Positions 19,558 to 28,169 of a DNA stretch of 42,807 nt are shown here, one piece after another. Positions within the stretch are counted from its first letter, which is position 1. Each line of letters begins with the position of its first letter. The stretch comes from Myxococcota bacterium (lineage in GTDB: Bacteria; Myxococcota_A; Polyangia; HGW-17). The DNA lies in NCBI GenBank assembly GCA_018817795.1, contig JAHITJ010000014.1:1-42807 (forward strand), written 5' to 3'. The position numbers and the translations under genes are program-made. The notes below the pieces were generated by a model, which saw only the letters and a program-made list of their open reading frames with translations, was not told the DNA's origin and did no database searches.

Positions 19558-21426
19558 CTACCAGTCGTAGCCGAGGTCGGAGGGCTCGGGCAGGTCGTAC
19601 AGGACGTCGTCCATGGGATGACGGTACAGGCCCGAGCGCAGGCGCTTCTGATCGAAGAAGTGGCCGACCATGCCGATGGTGCGGCCGAGCATGAACAGGC
19701 CGTCGAGGATGCCGAACTCGATGATCTCGGCCTTCTCCTGATCGGTGAACAGGTCACCGCCGGAGGCCATCAGATCCAGGAAGAGGATGCCGATGGCGCC
19801 GTCGACGTTGAGGATCAGGTTGTTGCGCTTGGTCAGCGTGATCTTCTCGACCTCGAGGGCGAAGTCCAGGTGCGGGGTCTTCGGGAAGTTCTCCTTGGCG
19901 AACTTCTTCAGCAGCGTCACGCGGATGTCCGGATTCGAGGCGCTCTTGATCTTGTGGCCGATGCCCTGGATGTTCACGTTGGTGTTCTTCATGTGGTTGA
20001 CGAACTCCAGCGGGGTCTGGCCCTTGCGGATGGCCTCGGAGAACTGCTTGGCCGCGCCCGAGACAGCGCCGCCGAAGCGGGGACCGATGGTCAGGATGCC
20101 GGTGGCCACCGAGGTCATCAGATCCTTGCCTGCGCGGGCGGTGACGATGGTGTTGTGCGCGCCGGAAACGCAGGGGCCGTGGTCGGCGGTGAGGCGCAGC
20201 ACCAGTTCCATGAACTGGGCACCCCAGGCGGGCAGGCGCTTCTTGAACCACAGCAGCGCGATCAGTTCGCCCAGGGGCATGTTGTGCTCGACGACCTTGC
20301 TCATCGGGATGCCGCAGTACAGAGGCTCGTCGCCGGTGTCGTCGGTGATCGTGCAGATGAAGTTGGTGCCCTTGCGGACCTGGCCCTTGGCCTTGAGCGC
20401 GTTGTAGTCGGCCGGGATCGCCGGCGTGTCCGGCAGCGTGCGCTCGGGGATCTTCCCCGCGGCCTTCATCTTTTCGAAGGTCTCGGCCAGCTTCATGCCG
20501 TAGTCGTCAAACGATTTCGGGACGATGACGCCGGCCTCGGCAAGCGCCTGGTTCTTGGCTTCGGCGGTCTCGTTGGAGGCCCCGGCCTTGGCGCCGGCGT
20601 GGCCGAACTGGACCTCGCCCTTCATCTTCGAGGCGATGGTGCCGGTGACCCAGCAGACCAGCGGCTTGGTGATCTTCTTGGCCTTGATGGCTTCGACGAT
20701 CCGGTATTCCTCGGTGCCGCCGACCTCGCCCAGGCAGGCGAGCATCTTGACCTCGGGGTTGGCCTCGAAGCGCAGCAGGTGATCCAGCAGCGTGGAGCCC
20801 GGATAGGCGTCGCCGCCGATGGCGATGCCCTCGTACAGGCCGTCGGTGTTGCAGGCGATGATGTTGTACGCCTCGTTGGACATGCCGCCGGACTTGGACA
20901 CGAAGCCCACCGAGCCGGTGCGGTGCAACTTGCTCTCGATGATGTTCTCGATGGTGCCGCCGGTGTTGCCGATCTTGAAGCCGCCGGCGAGGATGCCGCC
21001 CACGGTGGCCGGGCCGATGACGACCTTGTTCCTGGCGATGGCCAGCGCGGCCAGTTCACGGGCGCGGCGCTCGGGCACGCCTTCGGCGATGATGACCACG
21101 GTCTTGATCGTGGGCTCGTTGATGCCCTCGACCGACGTGGCGTAGGCCGACCGGAAGGACGCGAAGTTGATCAGCACATCGGCGTCCGGGTGCCGCTTGG
21201 TGGCCTGCGCGATGGAACTGTAGATAGGGATGATGATCTCCTTGGTGCCCCAGAAGACCTTGTGGTTGCCGCCCTGCTTGGCATTGGGATCGATGATGGC
21301 GGCCACCGACGGCTTGTCGCGGCGGCAGACATAGTCGAAGTCCAGCATGCGCTGCACGGCGTTGACCTGCAGGTTGTAGATGATGGCCCGCGTGTTCTTG
21401 GAAAACAACTGATAGGACTGCGTCAT
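19558..21426 (-). CDS. aclA: ATP-citrate lyase, large subunit (citrate synthase-like domain)
   Basis: Cleaves citrate with ATP and CoA to acetyl-CoA and oxaloacetate, together with the small subunit. 622 residues, close to the roughly 610 of the Chlorobium large subunit and plant ACLB. Residues 1-330 form the succinyl-CoA-synthetase alpha-like half, with SGGMSNE and QFGHAGAKAG. His276 in the latter is the expected phospho-histidine. Residues 340-622 form the citrate-synthase-like half, with HNTIVTARAGKDL, IGPRFGGAVSG and IQGIGHKIKS. Naming differs: the large subunit is AclA in Chlorobium and ACLB in plants. GGAGG precedes the ATG. It is 21 nt behind the small-subunit gene. No truncation seen. 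Confidence 0.93.
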   Translation of the reverse strand: MTQSYQLFSKNTRAIIYNLQVNAVQRMLDFDYVCRRDKPSVAAIIDPNAKQGGNHKVFWGTKEIIIPIYSSIAQATKRHPDADVLINFASFRSAYATSVEGINEPTIKTVVIIAEGVPERRARELAALAIARNKVVIGPATVGGILAGGFKIGNTGGTIENIIESKLHRTGSVGFVSKSGGMSNEAYNIIACNTDGLYEGIAIGGDAYPGSTLLDHLLRFEANPEVKMLACLGEVGGTEEYRIVEAIKAKKITKPLVCWVTGTIASKMKGEVQFGHAGAKAGASNETAEAKNQALAEAGVIVPKSFDDYGMKLAETFEKMKAAGKIPERTLPDTPAIPADYNALKAKGQVRKGTNFICTITDDTGDEPLYCGIPMSKVVEHNMPLGELIALLWFKKRLPAWGAQFMELVLRLTADHGPCVSGAHNTIVTARAGKDLMTSVATGILTIGPRFGGAVSGAAKQFSEAIRKGQTPLEFVNHMKNTNVNIQGIGHKIKSASNPDIRVTLLKKFAKENFPKTPHLDFALEVEKITLTKRNNLILNVDGAIGILFLDLMASGGDLFTDQEKAEIIEFGILDGLFMLGRTIGMVGHFFDQKRLRSGLYRHPMDDVLYDLPEPSDLGYDW

Positions 21427-21447
21427 GTTCGTTTCCTCCAGTGCCCG

Positions 21448-22737
21448 CTACTGCAGCGCCGCGATGGCCATGGGCACGATGTTGGTCATGTGGGTTTCGG
21501 GTCCGTACACTTCGATCGGGAGGTTCAGTTTTCCGCCCAGTGAGCGCATCTGCTCCAGACCAGCCTTGTAGTTGGGTCCGCCGCGCCGGACGTAGATTTT
21601 TACATTGCCCTCGCGCAGCAAGTCGGCGTACTGCGAGATCGCGCGGATGATGCCCTTGAAGGTGGCGGCCACATCCGTGAAGTTGGCGATGCCGCCGCCG
21701 ATGAGCAGTGCCTTGCCCTTGGGGTGGGGCTTGCGGGTCATCAGGTCGAGGATGACGCAGGCGTACTGGTAGGTGAACTCCTCGTTCGGATCGCCGGAGT
21801 ATTCACCGTACATACCCAGTTCGTCGATGTAGCCCAGGTCGGCCACGGTGTCGGCGAAGATGACCGAGGCGCCGCCGCCGGCGACCATGGGCCAGATGCG
21901 TCCGTCGGGATTGAGGACCGTCAGTTTCAGCGAGGCGCCGGTCTTGGCGTCCATCGCCTTCACTTTCGCCTCGTCCGGGCTCAGGTGATGGCCGAAGCCC
22001 GCCGGGAAGGTGAGGGTGGTGCCCCAGGTGTCCAGGTGCTCGAAGGCGGCCGTGTCGTCGATCTTGGCGACCAGGTCCAGGGGGATGACCTTGCCCTCGG
22101 CCAGGGTGAAAGGGTTGATCTCGAGGTAGGCGAAGCCCTGATCCGCATAGAACCGGTACAGCGCCGTCACGAAGTCCTCGATCTGGGCTTTCTCCGCGCC
22201 CTCGACGGGCAGCTGGCCGGCGAAGGAGATGGATTTCGCCTCGACGAGCTGGTTGTCCTTCATGGTGGGGATGTGGATCTCCTTGACCTGATCCCAGTTC
22301 TCCTCGACGTAGATGCCGCCCTTGAGCGAGAAGTACACGACGTCCTCGTCGCGGAAGGAGCGCATCGCGACGTAAAACTCCTTGTCCTCGGGGTGGGGAG
22401 TGAACGGCTCGATCAGGAACTCGGTGAGGCGGCCCTGCACGCCCGACACCGTGACGGTCTCCTCCCGCTTGGCCTTGATCCAGGCGGCGGCCTCGGCCCA
22501 CGTCGCGTTGAGCTTCAGAAGGTTGTTCTTGCCGCGCTTGCCGAACAGCATGTCCGGCTTGACCACCAGCCTGGTGTTGTTCAGCCAGGGCTCGGAGACG
22601 GGCAGTTTTTCCAGATCCGTCTCCGGGGTGACCAGCGCGTAGTTGGGGTTCATGCCCAGGGGCTTGGACGAGAAGCGGTCCATGACCTGGGCCATCAGTT
22701 TCTTGCCGTCATACTCACGAATGCCTCGAATTGCCAT
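21448..22737 (-). CDS. aclB: ATP-citrate lyase, small subunit (ATP-grasp, SucC-like)
   Basis: 429 residues, matching plant ACLA (about 423) and somewhat longer than the Chlorobium small subunit. It supplies the ATP-grasp and citrate-binding half of the enzyme. Seen: LVVKPDMLFGKRGK (nucleotide-binding region), FLIEPFTPH, YLEINPFTL, a MVAGGGASVIFADT segment, and KALLIGGGIANFTDVAATFKGI, all typical of the SucC-like part of ATP-citrate lyase rather than of SucC itself. AAAGGAG lies 10 nt before the ATG. It sits 31 nt after the aconitase stop and 21 nt before the large subunit, giving the order acn-aclB-aclA. Confidence 0.93.
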   Translation of the reverse strand: MAIRGIREYDGKKLMAQVMDRFSSKPLGMNPNYALVTPETDLEKLPVSEPWLNNTRLVVKPDMLFGKRGKNNLLKLNATWAEAAAWIKAKREETVTVSGVQGRLTEFLIEPFTPHPEDKEFYVAMRSFRDEDVVYFSLKGGIYVEENWDQVKEIHIPTMKDNQLVEAKSISFAGQLPVEGAEKAQIEDFVTALYRFYADQGFAYLEINPFTLAEGKVIPLDLVAKIDDTAAFEHLDTWGTTLTFPAGFGHHLSPDEAKVKAMDAKTGASLKLTVLNPDGRIWPMVAGGGASVIFADTVADLGYIDELGMYGEYSGDPNEEFTYQYACVILDLMTRKPHPKGKALLIGGGIANFTDVAATFKGIIRAISQYADLLREGNVKIYVRRGGPNYKAGLEQMRSLGGKLNLPIEVYGPETHMTNIVPMAIAALQ

Positions 22738-22768
22738 GATGTCGGTACTCCTTTGGTAGCAGTTGGGA

Positions 22769-24685
22769 TCAACTGTGCATCTTTCGGGTGTAGGCCAGCA
22801 GTCCGCCGCAGCGGAGGATCTCGCGGTCGCGTCCGGTCAGATCCGCACGCACAGAGAACGGCTGGTTCCTGGTCACGTTCTGGGCCTTCCATTCACCCAA
22901 CTCCAGTTGGGTGATGTCGATTTCAAGGACATCGCCGAATTCGATCGCATCGGTGTCGGTGATCAGCGGCACCACGCCGGCGTTGACGAGGTTGGCGCGG
23001 TGGATCCGCGCGAAGCTCTTGGCGAGTACGGCCGACACGTCGAGCTGCCACGGTGCCATGGCGGCGTGCTCGCGGGAGCTGCCCTGACCGTAGTTCTCGC
23101 CACCGATGATGAACCCGCCGCCCTTCTCCAGGGCGCGCCGGGCGAAGCCTTTGTCGATGTAGTGGTACGTGAACTTGGCGATCTCGGGCAGGTTCGATCG
23201 CAGGTGCTGGGTCAGGCCGCCGGCGGGCAGGATGTCGTCGGTGGAGATGCCGTCGCCGACCTTCAGGATGACCTCGCCCCTGAGCACGTCGGGGGGCGCC
23301 GTCTGCGGACGGATGGGCTGGATGTTCGGGGCGCGCCGGATCTCGACCCGGGCGGCGTCGGCCGCGTCGAGGGGCTGGATCAGCATCGAATCGTCGACGA
23401 GGTAGCCGGACTCGTAGGCGTCACCGGGATCCACGGGTTCGAGTTTTCGCGGATCGGCCAGTTTTCCGGCCAGCGCCGAGGCGATGGCGGTCTCGACCGA
23501 GGCCAGGATCAGGCGCGCGTCGGAGGAGCCGCCGCGTCCGAACCAGTTGCGGTTGACGGTGCGGACGCTGTGGTGCTGGTAGCCTGGGACGTAGCCCATG
23601 CCGATGCACGCGTGGCAGCCCGGCTCGACCATGCGGAAGCCGGCGTCCACATAGGAGGCGTAGGAACCGTCGCCGAGCAGGTGCTGCTCCACCTGGCGCG
23701 AGCCCGGGGAGAGGATGCACTCGATGTCCGGGCTGACGTGGCGTCCCTGGAGCATGGCGGCCCCGCGGGAGAGATCGTGATGGGATCCGTTGGTGCAGGA
23801 ACCGATGTAGACCTGCTGGATCTCAAAGCCCTCGACCGAACTGATCGTCTTGATGTTGTCGGGGGAGCCCGGCATGGCCACCAGCGGTTCCAGCGCGTCC
23901 AGATCGACGGTGAGCTCGCGGTCGTACACGGCGTCGGGATCGGCGGCCAGCGGGGTCCAGTCCTGTTCGCGGCCCTGGCGGCGGAGGAAGTCGCGCGTGA
24001 CTCCGTCGGAGGGAAAGATCGACGTGGTGGCTCCCGTCTCGGCGCCCATGTTCGTGATCGTCGCGCGCTGTGGAACGGTGAGCGTGTCCACGCCCGACCC
24101 CGCGTATTCGAGGATGCAGCCGACCCCGCCCTTGACGGTCAACTGGCGGATGACGTCGAGGACGATGTCCTTGGCGGACACGCCCCACTGCAGTTTCCCG
24201 ATCAGGTTGACCCGGACGATCCGCGGCACCTTCATGAAGAAGTATCCGCCTCCCATGGCCACGGCGACGTCGGCACCGCCGGCTCCGATGGCGATCATGC
24301 CCAGCGCCGAGGAGGTGGGCGTGTGGGAATCCGAACCCAGCAGGGTCTTGCCCGGCACCGCGAAACGCTCGTAATGGACCTGATGACACACACCGTTTCC
24401 GGGCTTGGAATACCATGCGCCGAACCGGCGGGCCACGGTCTGCAGGAACAGGTGATCATCGGCGCTCTCGCCCTTGAAGGCCAGCGAGGTATGATCGACG
24501 TAGGAGACGGCGAGCTCGCACTTGACCTTGGGCAGCCGCAGCGACTCGAACTGCAGCCAGGCCATGGTGCCCGTGGAGTCCTGTGTAAGGCACTGATCGA
24601 CCTTCAGGCCGATCTCTTCACCCCTGGCCAGACGACCTTCTCCGATGTGCGTGGACAGGACCTTCTCGGTGACGGTCAGGCCCAT
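22769..24685 (-). CDS. Aconitate hydratase
   Basis: Interconverts citrate and isocitrate. 638 residues, shorter than AcnA (about 890) and like the mitochondrial-type/bacterial short aconitases. Iron-sulfur ligands: Cys297 in GSCTNGS, Cys357 and Cys360 in GCHACIGMG. Also seen: LLGSDSHTPT at about 115-124 and the swivel-domain GGENYGQGSSREHAA late in the chain. First gene of the operon with ATP-citrate lyase, so it delivers or takes up citrate for the same step. Ribosome site GGGGGA 6 nt before the ATG. A promoter at 24807-24834 and a palindrome at 24774-24785 lie in the leader. Homoaconitase and isopropylmalate isomerase are less likely given context and fused swivel domain. Confidence 0.93.
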   Translation of the reverse strand: MGLTVTEKVLSTHIGEGRLARGEEIGLKVDQCLTQDSTGTMAWLQFESLRLPKVKCELAVSYVDHTSLAFKGESADDHLFLQTVARRFGAWYSKPGNGVCHQVHYERFAVPGKTLLGSDSHTPTSSALGMIAIGAGGADVAVAMGGGYFFMKVPRIVRVNLIGKLQWGVSAKDIVLDVIRQLTVKGGVGCILEYAGSGVDTLTVPQRATITNMGAETGATTSIFPSDGVTRDFLRRQGREQDWTPLAADPDAVYDRELTVDLDALEPLVAMPGSPDNIKTISSVEGFEIQQVYIGSCTNGSHHDLSRGAAMLQGRHVSPDIECILSPGSRQVEQHLLGDGSYASYVDAGFRMVEPGCHACIGMGYVPGYQHHSVRTVNRNWFGRGGSSDARLILASVETAIASALAGKLADPRKLEPVDPGDAYESGYLVDDSMLIQPLDAADAARVEIRRAPNIQPIRPQTAPPDVLRGEVILKVGDGISTDDILPAGGLTQHLRSNLPEIAKFTYHYIDKGFARRALEKGGGFIIGGENYGQGSSREHAAMAPWQLDVSAVLAKSFARIHRANLVNAGVVPLITDTDAIEFGDVLEIDITQLELGEWKAQNVTRNQPFSVRADLTGRDREILRCGGLLAYTRKMHS

Positions 24686-24773
24686 GATTTATCCCCCAAC
24701 GCCAACGAACGCCACCAATGAAGGTTCTCGTGAGTCAGAGCGTTCAAGAGGTTGAAAAAATGCATTCGCGACA

Positions 24774-24785
24774 CCGGAATTCCGG
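24774..24785. promoter_or_regulatory. 12-bp palindrome in the acn-acl leader (operator candidate)
   Basis: Perfect CCGGAATTCCGG about 15-25 bases downstream of the predicted transcription start of the aconitase/ATP-citrate lyase operon. Suited to a repressor dimer. Confidence 0.35.
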
Positions 24786-24806
24786 GACGGTTTGGAAAAC
24801 GGTTCT

Positions 24807-24834
24807 CTTATACCCAAGTATGGGGAAAACACAA
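24807..24834 (-). promoter_or_regulatory. sigma70-type promoter for the acn-acl operon
   Basis: On the minus strand TTGTGT (24829-24834), 16-bp spacer, TATAAG (24807-24812). Start near 24800, leaving a leader of about 115 nt. Confidence 0.5.
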
Positions 24835-24880
24835 GATGTAAAAAGGTCGGGCCTGGGACGGTATAAGGGGCAGAAACGTT

Positions 24881-24897
24881 CCTTCCACAAGGGAAGG
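24881..24897 (-). terminator. Hairpin after the NYN-LOTUS gene (weak terminator)
   Basis: CCTTCC/GGAAGG stem with a 5-base loop, 12 bases beyond the stop codon, followed only by a short TTT. Placed between the two minus-strand transcription units. Confidence 0.3.
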
Positions 24898-24909
24898 GAG
24901 CCGTACCAG

Positions 24910-25710
24910 TTATTTCCGGCGTTTTTCATGTACACGGCAGCGTACATAAATAGACTTCTGGCCCTGGCCGGGCAGCAGGCGCTCCTCGATTTCGAAGGCG
25001 TCGGGCACCGCACGGATCAGGTCGGAGAACTTCTTGAAGCCGTACAGGCGGGAGTCGAAGTCGGGCCGCACCTTGGTCAGGTTGGAGCCCACCGAGCCAA
25101 GTTGGGCCCAGCCGCTCTCTTCGGAGACATCCTCGATGGACTTGGCGATCATCCGGACGATGGGCTTGGGGACGCCCTTCTCCACGGGCTTGGAGGCCGC
25201 CGCGGGCTTGCCCGGCAGGTCCTCTTCCGGGCGTAGCACCTCGGTGTAGATGAACTTGTCGCAGGCCTGCACGAAGGGCTCGGGGGTCTTCTTCTCGCCG
25301 AAGCCGTAGACCAGCAGACCCTCCTCGCGCAGTCGCATGGCCAGGCGTGTGAAGTCCGAGTCCGAGGAGACCAGGCAGAAACCGTCGAAGCGGCGCGTGT
25401 AGAGCAGGTCCATCGCATCGATGATCAACGCCGAGTCGGTGGCGTTCTTGCCCTGCGTGTAGCCGAACTGCTGCACGGGCTGGATCGAGTACTGCAGCAG
25501 CGTCTTCTTCCACGACTGCAGCCTCGTCGAGGTCCAGTCGCCGTAGATGCGGCGCACGCTCGCGACGCCGAACCTGGCGATCTCGGCGAGGAGGCCGTCG
25601 ATGATGGCCGCCTGGGCGTTGTCTGCGTCGATGAGCACGGCGAGCTTGGGCTGGTGCTCTTCGGGCAGTTCGATCCTGGAAGGATACTTGGATGGTTCAT
25701 TCTTGTGCAT
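24910..25710 (-). CDS. NYN-domain protein with C-terminal LOTUS/OST-HTH domain
   Basis: 266 residues. The NYN (PIN-like RNase) domain spans about 20-160: AVLIDADNAQ at the first acidic pair (Asp28, Asp30), the central GKNATDSALIIDAMDLL, and SSDSDFTRLA, which together give the metal-binding acidic cluster. The C-terminal part (about 180-250) with GWAQLGSVGSNL, DFDSRLYGFKKFSDLI matches LOTUS/OST-HTH RNA-binding domains. The protein is likely a cytoplasmic RNase or RNA-processing factor. Its ATG lies 1 nt after the stop of the ExbB-like gene, with GGAGA inside that gene's end, so the two are co-translated. The known family gives no specific substrate. Confidence 0.9.
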   Translation of the reverse strand: MHKNEPSKYPSRIELPEEHQPKLAVLIDADNAQAAIIDGLLAEIARFGVASVRRIYGDWTSTRLQSWKKTLLQYSIQPVQQFGYTQGKNATDSALIIDAMDLLYTRRFDGFCLVSSDSDFTRLAMRLREEGLLVYGFGEKKTPEPFVQACDKFIYTEVLRPEEDLPGKPAAASKPVEKGVPKPIVRMIAKSIEDVSEESGWAQLGSVGSNLTKVRPDFDSRLYGFKKFSDLIRAVPDAFEIEERLLPGQGQKSIYVRCRVHEKRRK

Positions 25711-25711
25711 T

Positions 25712-26335
25712 TCAATCTCCAGTGGGACGGACCGGATGCGAGAGCATCAGATCCAGGAAGACAGTCTTCATCTTCTCCAGCCGGCCGGCCATCTGCCGGG
25801 CACGGGCGGTGAAGATCAGGTACGACAGCAGCACGACGCCCGTGAGCAGGGCGCCGACGGCAAACGGCAGGTAGGGAACGGGGAATCCGGCGAACCGGGG
25901 CGTGTTCCCGGGCAGCGCCGAGAAGCCGCCGAGTCCGGCGGTTCCGGCCACACCCGTGGCCGCGCCCAGGACCGCGACGAAGGGAAAGTGCCGCAGGCGC
26001 CTGCGGAACACGGCATTGCCGTCGGCCTCGATGCCGTTGAGCGCCTTTTGGGCGCGCTCCGGGGTGGCCGTGGCATAGGCGAGGGCGACGCGCGCCAGTT
26101 GGGCGAACGGGCTGCGTTTGGGCAGGGCCAGCGCCAGTTTCTCGGCGCGATCAAGTTTATTTTCTATCCATAGTTTGGTGATGATTTCAAGGACCAGGTA
26201 CAGATTCATATTGAACATGAAAAACAGCACCAGGGCCCGCTCGAGCAGCATGGCCAGGGTGATGGTTGACAGGAACATCAGGACATACGACCAGGGCTCA
26301 CACATTGCGAAGACTTGTTCAAAACCGGGACTCAT
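25712..26335 (-). CDS. ExbB/TolQ/MotA-like membrane protein
   Basis: 207 residues with three likely TM segments: about 14-38, about 115-138 (FPFVAVLGAATGVAGTAGLGGF) and about 150-172 (LPFAVGALLTGVVLLSYLIF). A cytoplasmic helical region separates the first two. This layout and the loop between TM2 and TM3 match proton-channel proteins of the ExbB/TolQ group. No ExbD/TolR partner is adjacent; instead a NYN-LOTUS gene follows. The ATG at 26335 has AAGGAAG 5-6 nt ahead and is preferred over a GTG at 26350. It may energise an outer-membrane process, but without a partner gene this remains open. Confidence 0.7.
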   Translation of the reverse strand: MSPGFEQVFAMCEPWSYVLMFLSTITLAMLLERALVLFFMFNMNLYLVLEIITKLWIENKLDRAEKLALALPKRSPFAQLARVALAYATATPERAQKALNGIEADGNAVFRRRLRHFPFVAVLGAATGVAGTAGLGGFSALPGNTPRFAGFPVPYLPFAVGALLTGVVLLSYLIFTARARQMAGRLEKMKTVFLDLMLSHPVRPTGD

Positions 26336-26422
26336 GACGCTTCCTTCCACTTCCTTTCCAGAGGGGTCACGGGCAGCGTAGCCGAATTCACGCAGAATGA
26401 CAATGAAGCTGACGCCGGTCCG

Positions 26423-28123
26423 TTATGGCCAGACTTCGGAGGGCAGGTCAGGGGCGATCCGGCCGGAGATGAAGGAACAATCAGGCGCGGACGCGCCGAC
26501 GTGGAGAAACTCGGGCCCCCGCGGGATGAAGGAGAACGACACCTGGCCGTTATCGTCGGTGGGAACGGTCACGCGGAAGTCCCCGGGCTTGTGGAAGGTG
26601 ACAGCAACGCCAGCCCGGGTGCCGCCGCCGGCCACGCGCACGGTCACCGTGATCGTCTGATATCCGGGGCCGTAGGTCGCGGGGGCCTCGAGCTCGAGTT
26701 TCAGCGGGTCCTGCGTCCACACCGGGAGGGAGGGGTCGCCGAGCAGGATCAACACATGATGGGTCCACCACTCGGAGTCGTCGGTCATCACAGTGCTGAG
26801 GTAGGAAAGGGAGAACGGGATCTCGCGCATGCGGGATCGAGCGTAGTTGAAGATCTCGCCGATGGTGGGCAGCGCCTGGGCAAACAGGCCTTCGAAGAAC
26901 GCGTGCAGGAACTGGGAGCCCCCGATCGGACCCAGTCCGGTGCCGGTGTTGCCGATGTAGGCGACGCCGCCGCGGCGGCCGAGGATCCAGCGCTCGCCCG
27001 CGCTGTCGTTCTCGGGGGTCTGCGCCTCCCAGGGGGAGGAAGCGGTGGAGGCTACGTCGGCAAAATTGCCCGACAGGCACGAGCACGACGCGAACACGGC
27101 CGGCAGCTCGTTGGACAGGGCCTCGACGAAGTCGCGGTCGATGTCATTGGTCATCCACCGGTGGGAACCGTGTCCGTTATGAAACACCAGCGGCACATAG
27201 CTCTCCAGGGCCGTCTTGACGGCCCCGGGGCTGGTGGGCTCCGCGTCGTACATCGTGCAGGCCGTCGAGGTCGCGTAGAGTTTCTGCACGTGCGGTCCGA
27301 ACGCCGACGGGAAGAACGCCGAGAACGTGCTCTCGATGCCCTCGGCCGCGTCGATGTCGCCGATCACGGGCAGGGTGCTCGCGACGTCGGAGAGCAGCAG
27401 CGAACGCAGGGCGTAGCCGGGAATGTAGGTACGGTAGATGACGACCTTGTTTAAATAGTTGCGAACTTCTGCAACTGTGTCAGCGCTCACGCGGCCCACC
27501 GCCAGCTGCGCCTCGCGGGCGGTCGCCAGGGAGAAGTCCTGGTCCTTCTCGCCGAACCGGCCGTCGCCGTCGCCGTCCCAGGTGGCCTCGACGTTGGCGA
27601 AGTAGGACTCGGAGGGTCCGTTGGTGACGTAGTTGTCGCCCTGCACCGGGATGGAGATGGCGTTGTCCACGCGCCTGAACGGGACCCTTCCTGCGTCGCC
27701 GCCCAGCAGCACGAAGCGCAGCGTGCCTCGCTGCCACTGGTCGCGCAGGAAGTTCTGGAGGGTCTGGGCGTCGTCGATTCCGGCGAACTGAGGGGGAATC
27801 CCGGACATGCGAACGACCATGGTGTGCCGGCCTTCGAGGCTGCGCAGCACGGCGTACTCCTCCCAGGCCGGGGCGAGCTCGTCGTCGGAGACGATGATCA
27901 TCTCGGGCAGGGCTTCGATGCGGTTGTCCGCGGTGGTCCGGCCCAGGGGATCGGGGGCAAACCATTCCGGCGGGATCGTCGGGCCTGTATGGGCGTCGGC
28001 GTCGGTGCCGGCGTCGGTGCCGGCGTCGGTGCCGGTGTCGGGCAGGTCCCGGTCCGGGCGGCGATCCGCGTCACAGGCGAGCAGCAGCAGGCTGGATAGA
28101 ATCCACGCAATAATACTTTTCAT
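26423..28123 (-). CDS. C25 (gingipain-type) cysteine peptidase lipoprotein
   Basis: 566 residues. A signal peptide ends in LLLLAC (Cys17); a low-complexity TDAGTDAGTDA linker follows. The peptidase part contains FHNGHGS with candidate catalytic His318 and ASCSCLSGNF with candidate nucleophile Cys349, the order and spacing of caspase-fold C25 peptidases. ILLGDPSLPVW marks the end of that domain. The last about 100 residues form an Ig-like beta domain (ITVTVRVAGGGTRAGVAVTF). Gingipains cut after Arg or Lys; specificity cannot be read here. A Cys-rich mini-lipoprotein gene lies 46 nt upstream under a shared promoter, and may protect or assist the protease. Confidence 0.88.
   Translation of the reverse strand: MKSIIAWILSSLLLLACDADRRPDRDLPDTGTDAGTDAGTDADAHTGPTIPPEWFAPDPLGRTTADNRIEALPEMIIVSDDELAPAWEEYAVLRSLEGRHTMVVRMSGIPPQFAGIDDAQTLQNFLRDQWQRGTLRFVLLGGDAGRVPFRRVDNAISIPVQGDNYVTNGPSESYFANVEATWDGDGDGRFGEKDQDFSLATAREAQLAVGRVSADTVAEVRNYLNKVVIYRTYIPGYALRSLLLSDVASTLPVIGDIDAAEGIESTFSAFFPSAFGPHVQKLYATSTACTMYDAEPTSPGAVKTALESYVPLVFHNGHGSHRWMTNDIDRDFVEALSNELPAVFASCSCLSGNFADVASTASSPWEAQTPENDSAGERWILGRRGGVAYIGNTGTGLGPIGGSQFLHAFFEGLFAQALPTIGEIFNYARSRMREIPFSLSYLSTVMTDDSEWWTHHVLILLGDPSLPVWTQDPLKLELEAPATYGPGYQTITVTVRVAGGGTRAGVAVTFHKPGDFRVTVPTDDNGQVSFSFIPRGPEFLHVGASAPDCSFISGRIAPDLPSEVWP
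27998..28033. repeat. 12-bp tandem repeat in the linker of the C25 peptidase
   Basis: Three exact copies of GGCGTCGGTGCC, encoding the TDAG-type linker. Copy number could vary between strains by slippage. Confidence 0.85.
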
Positions 28124-28169
28124 GTGGTTCCCCGGTGGGTTGACGAAACGAAACCGAAATCAGTCGGGA

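Noticed and set aside
19558-22737. Reading the two citrate-lyase genes as succinyl-CoA synthetase sucC/sucD
   Set aside because: The large protein has a C-terminal citrate-synthase-like domain absent from SucD, and both lengths match ATP-citrate lyase.
22763-24721. A 652-residue plus-strand frame opposite aconitase
   Set aside because: Same mirror effect; the minus strand carries full aconitase motifs.
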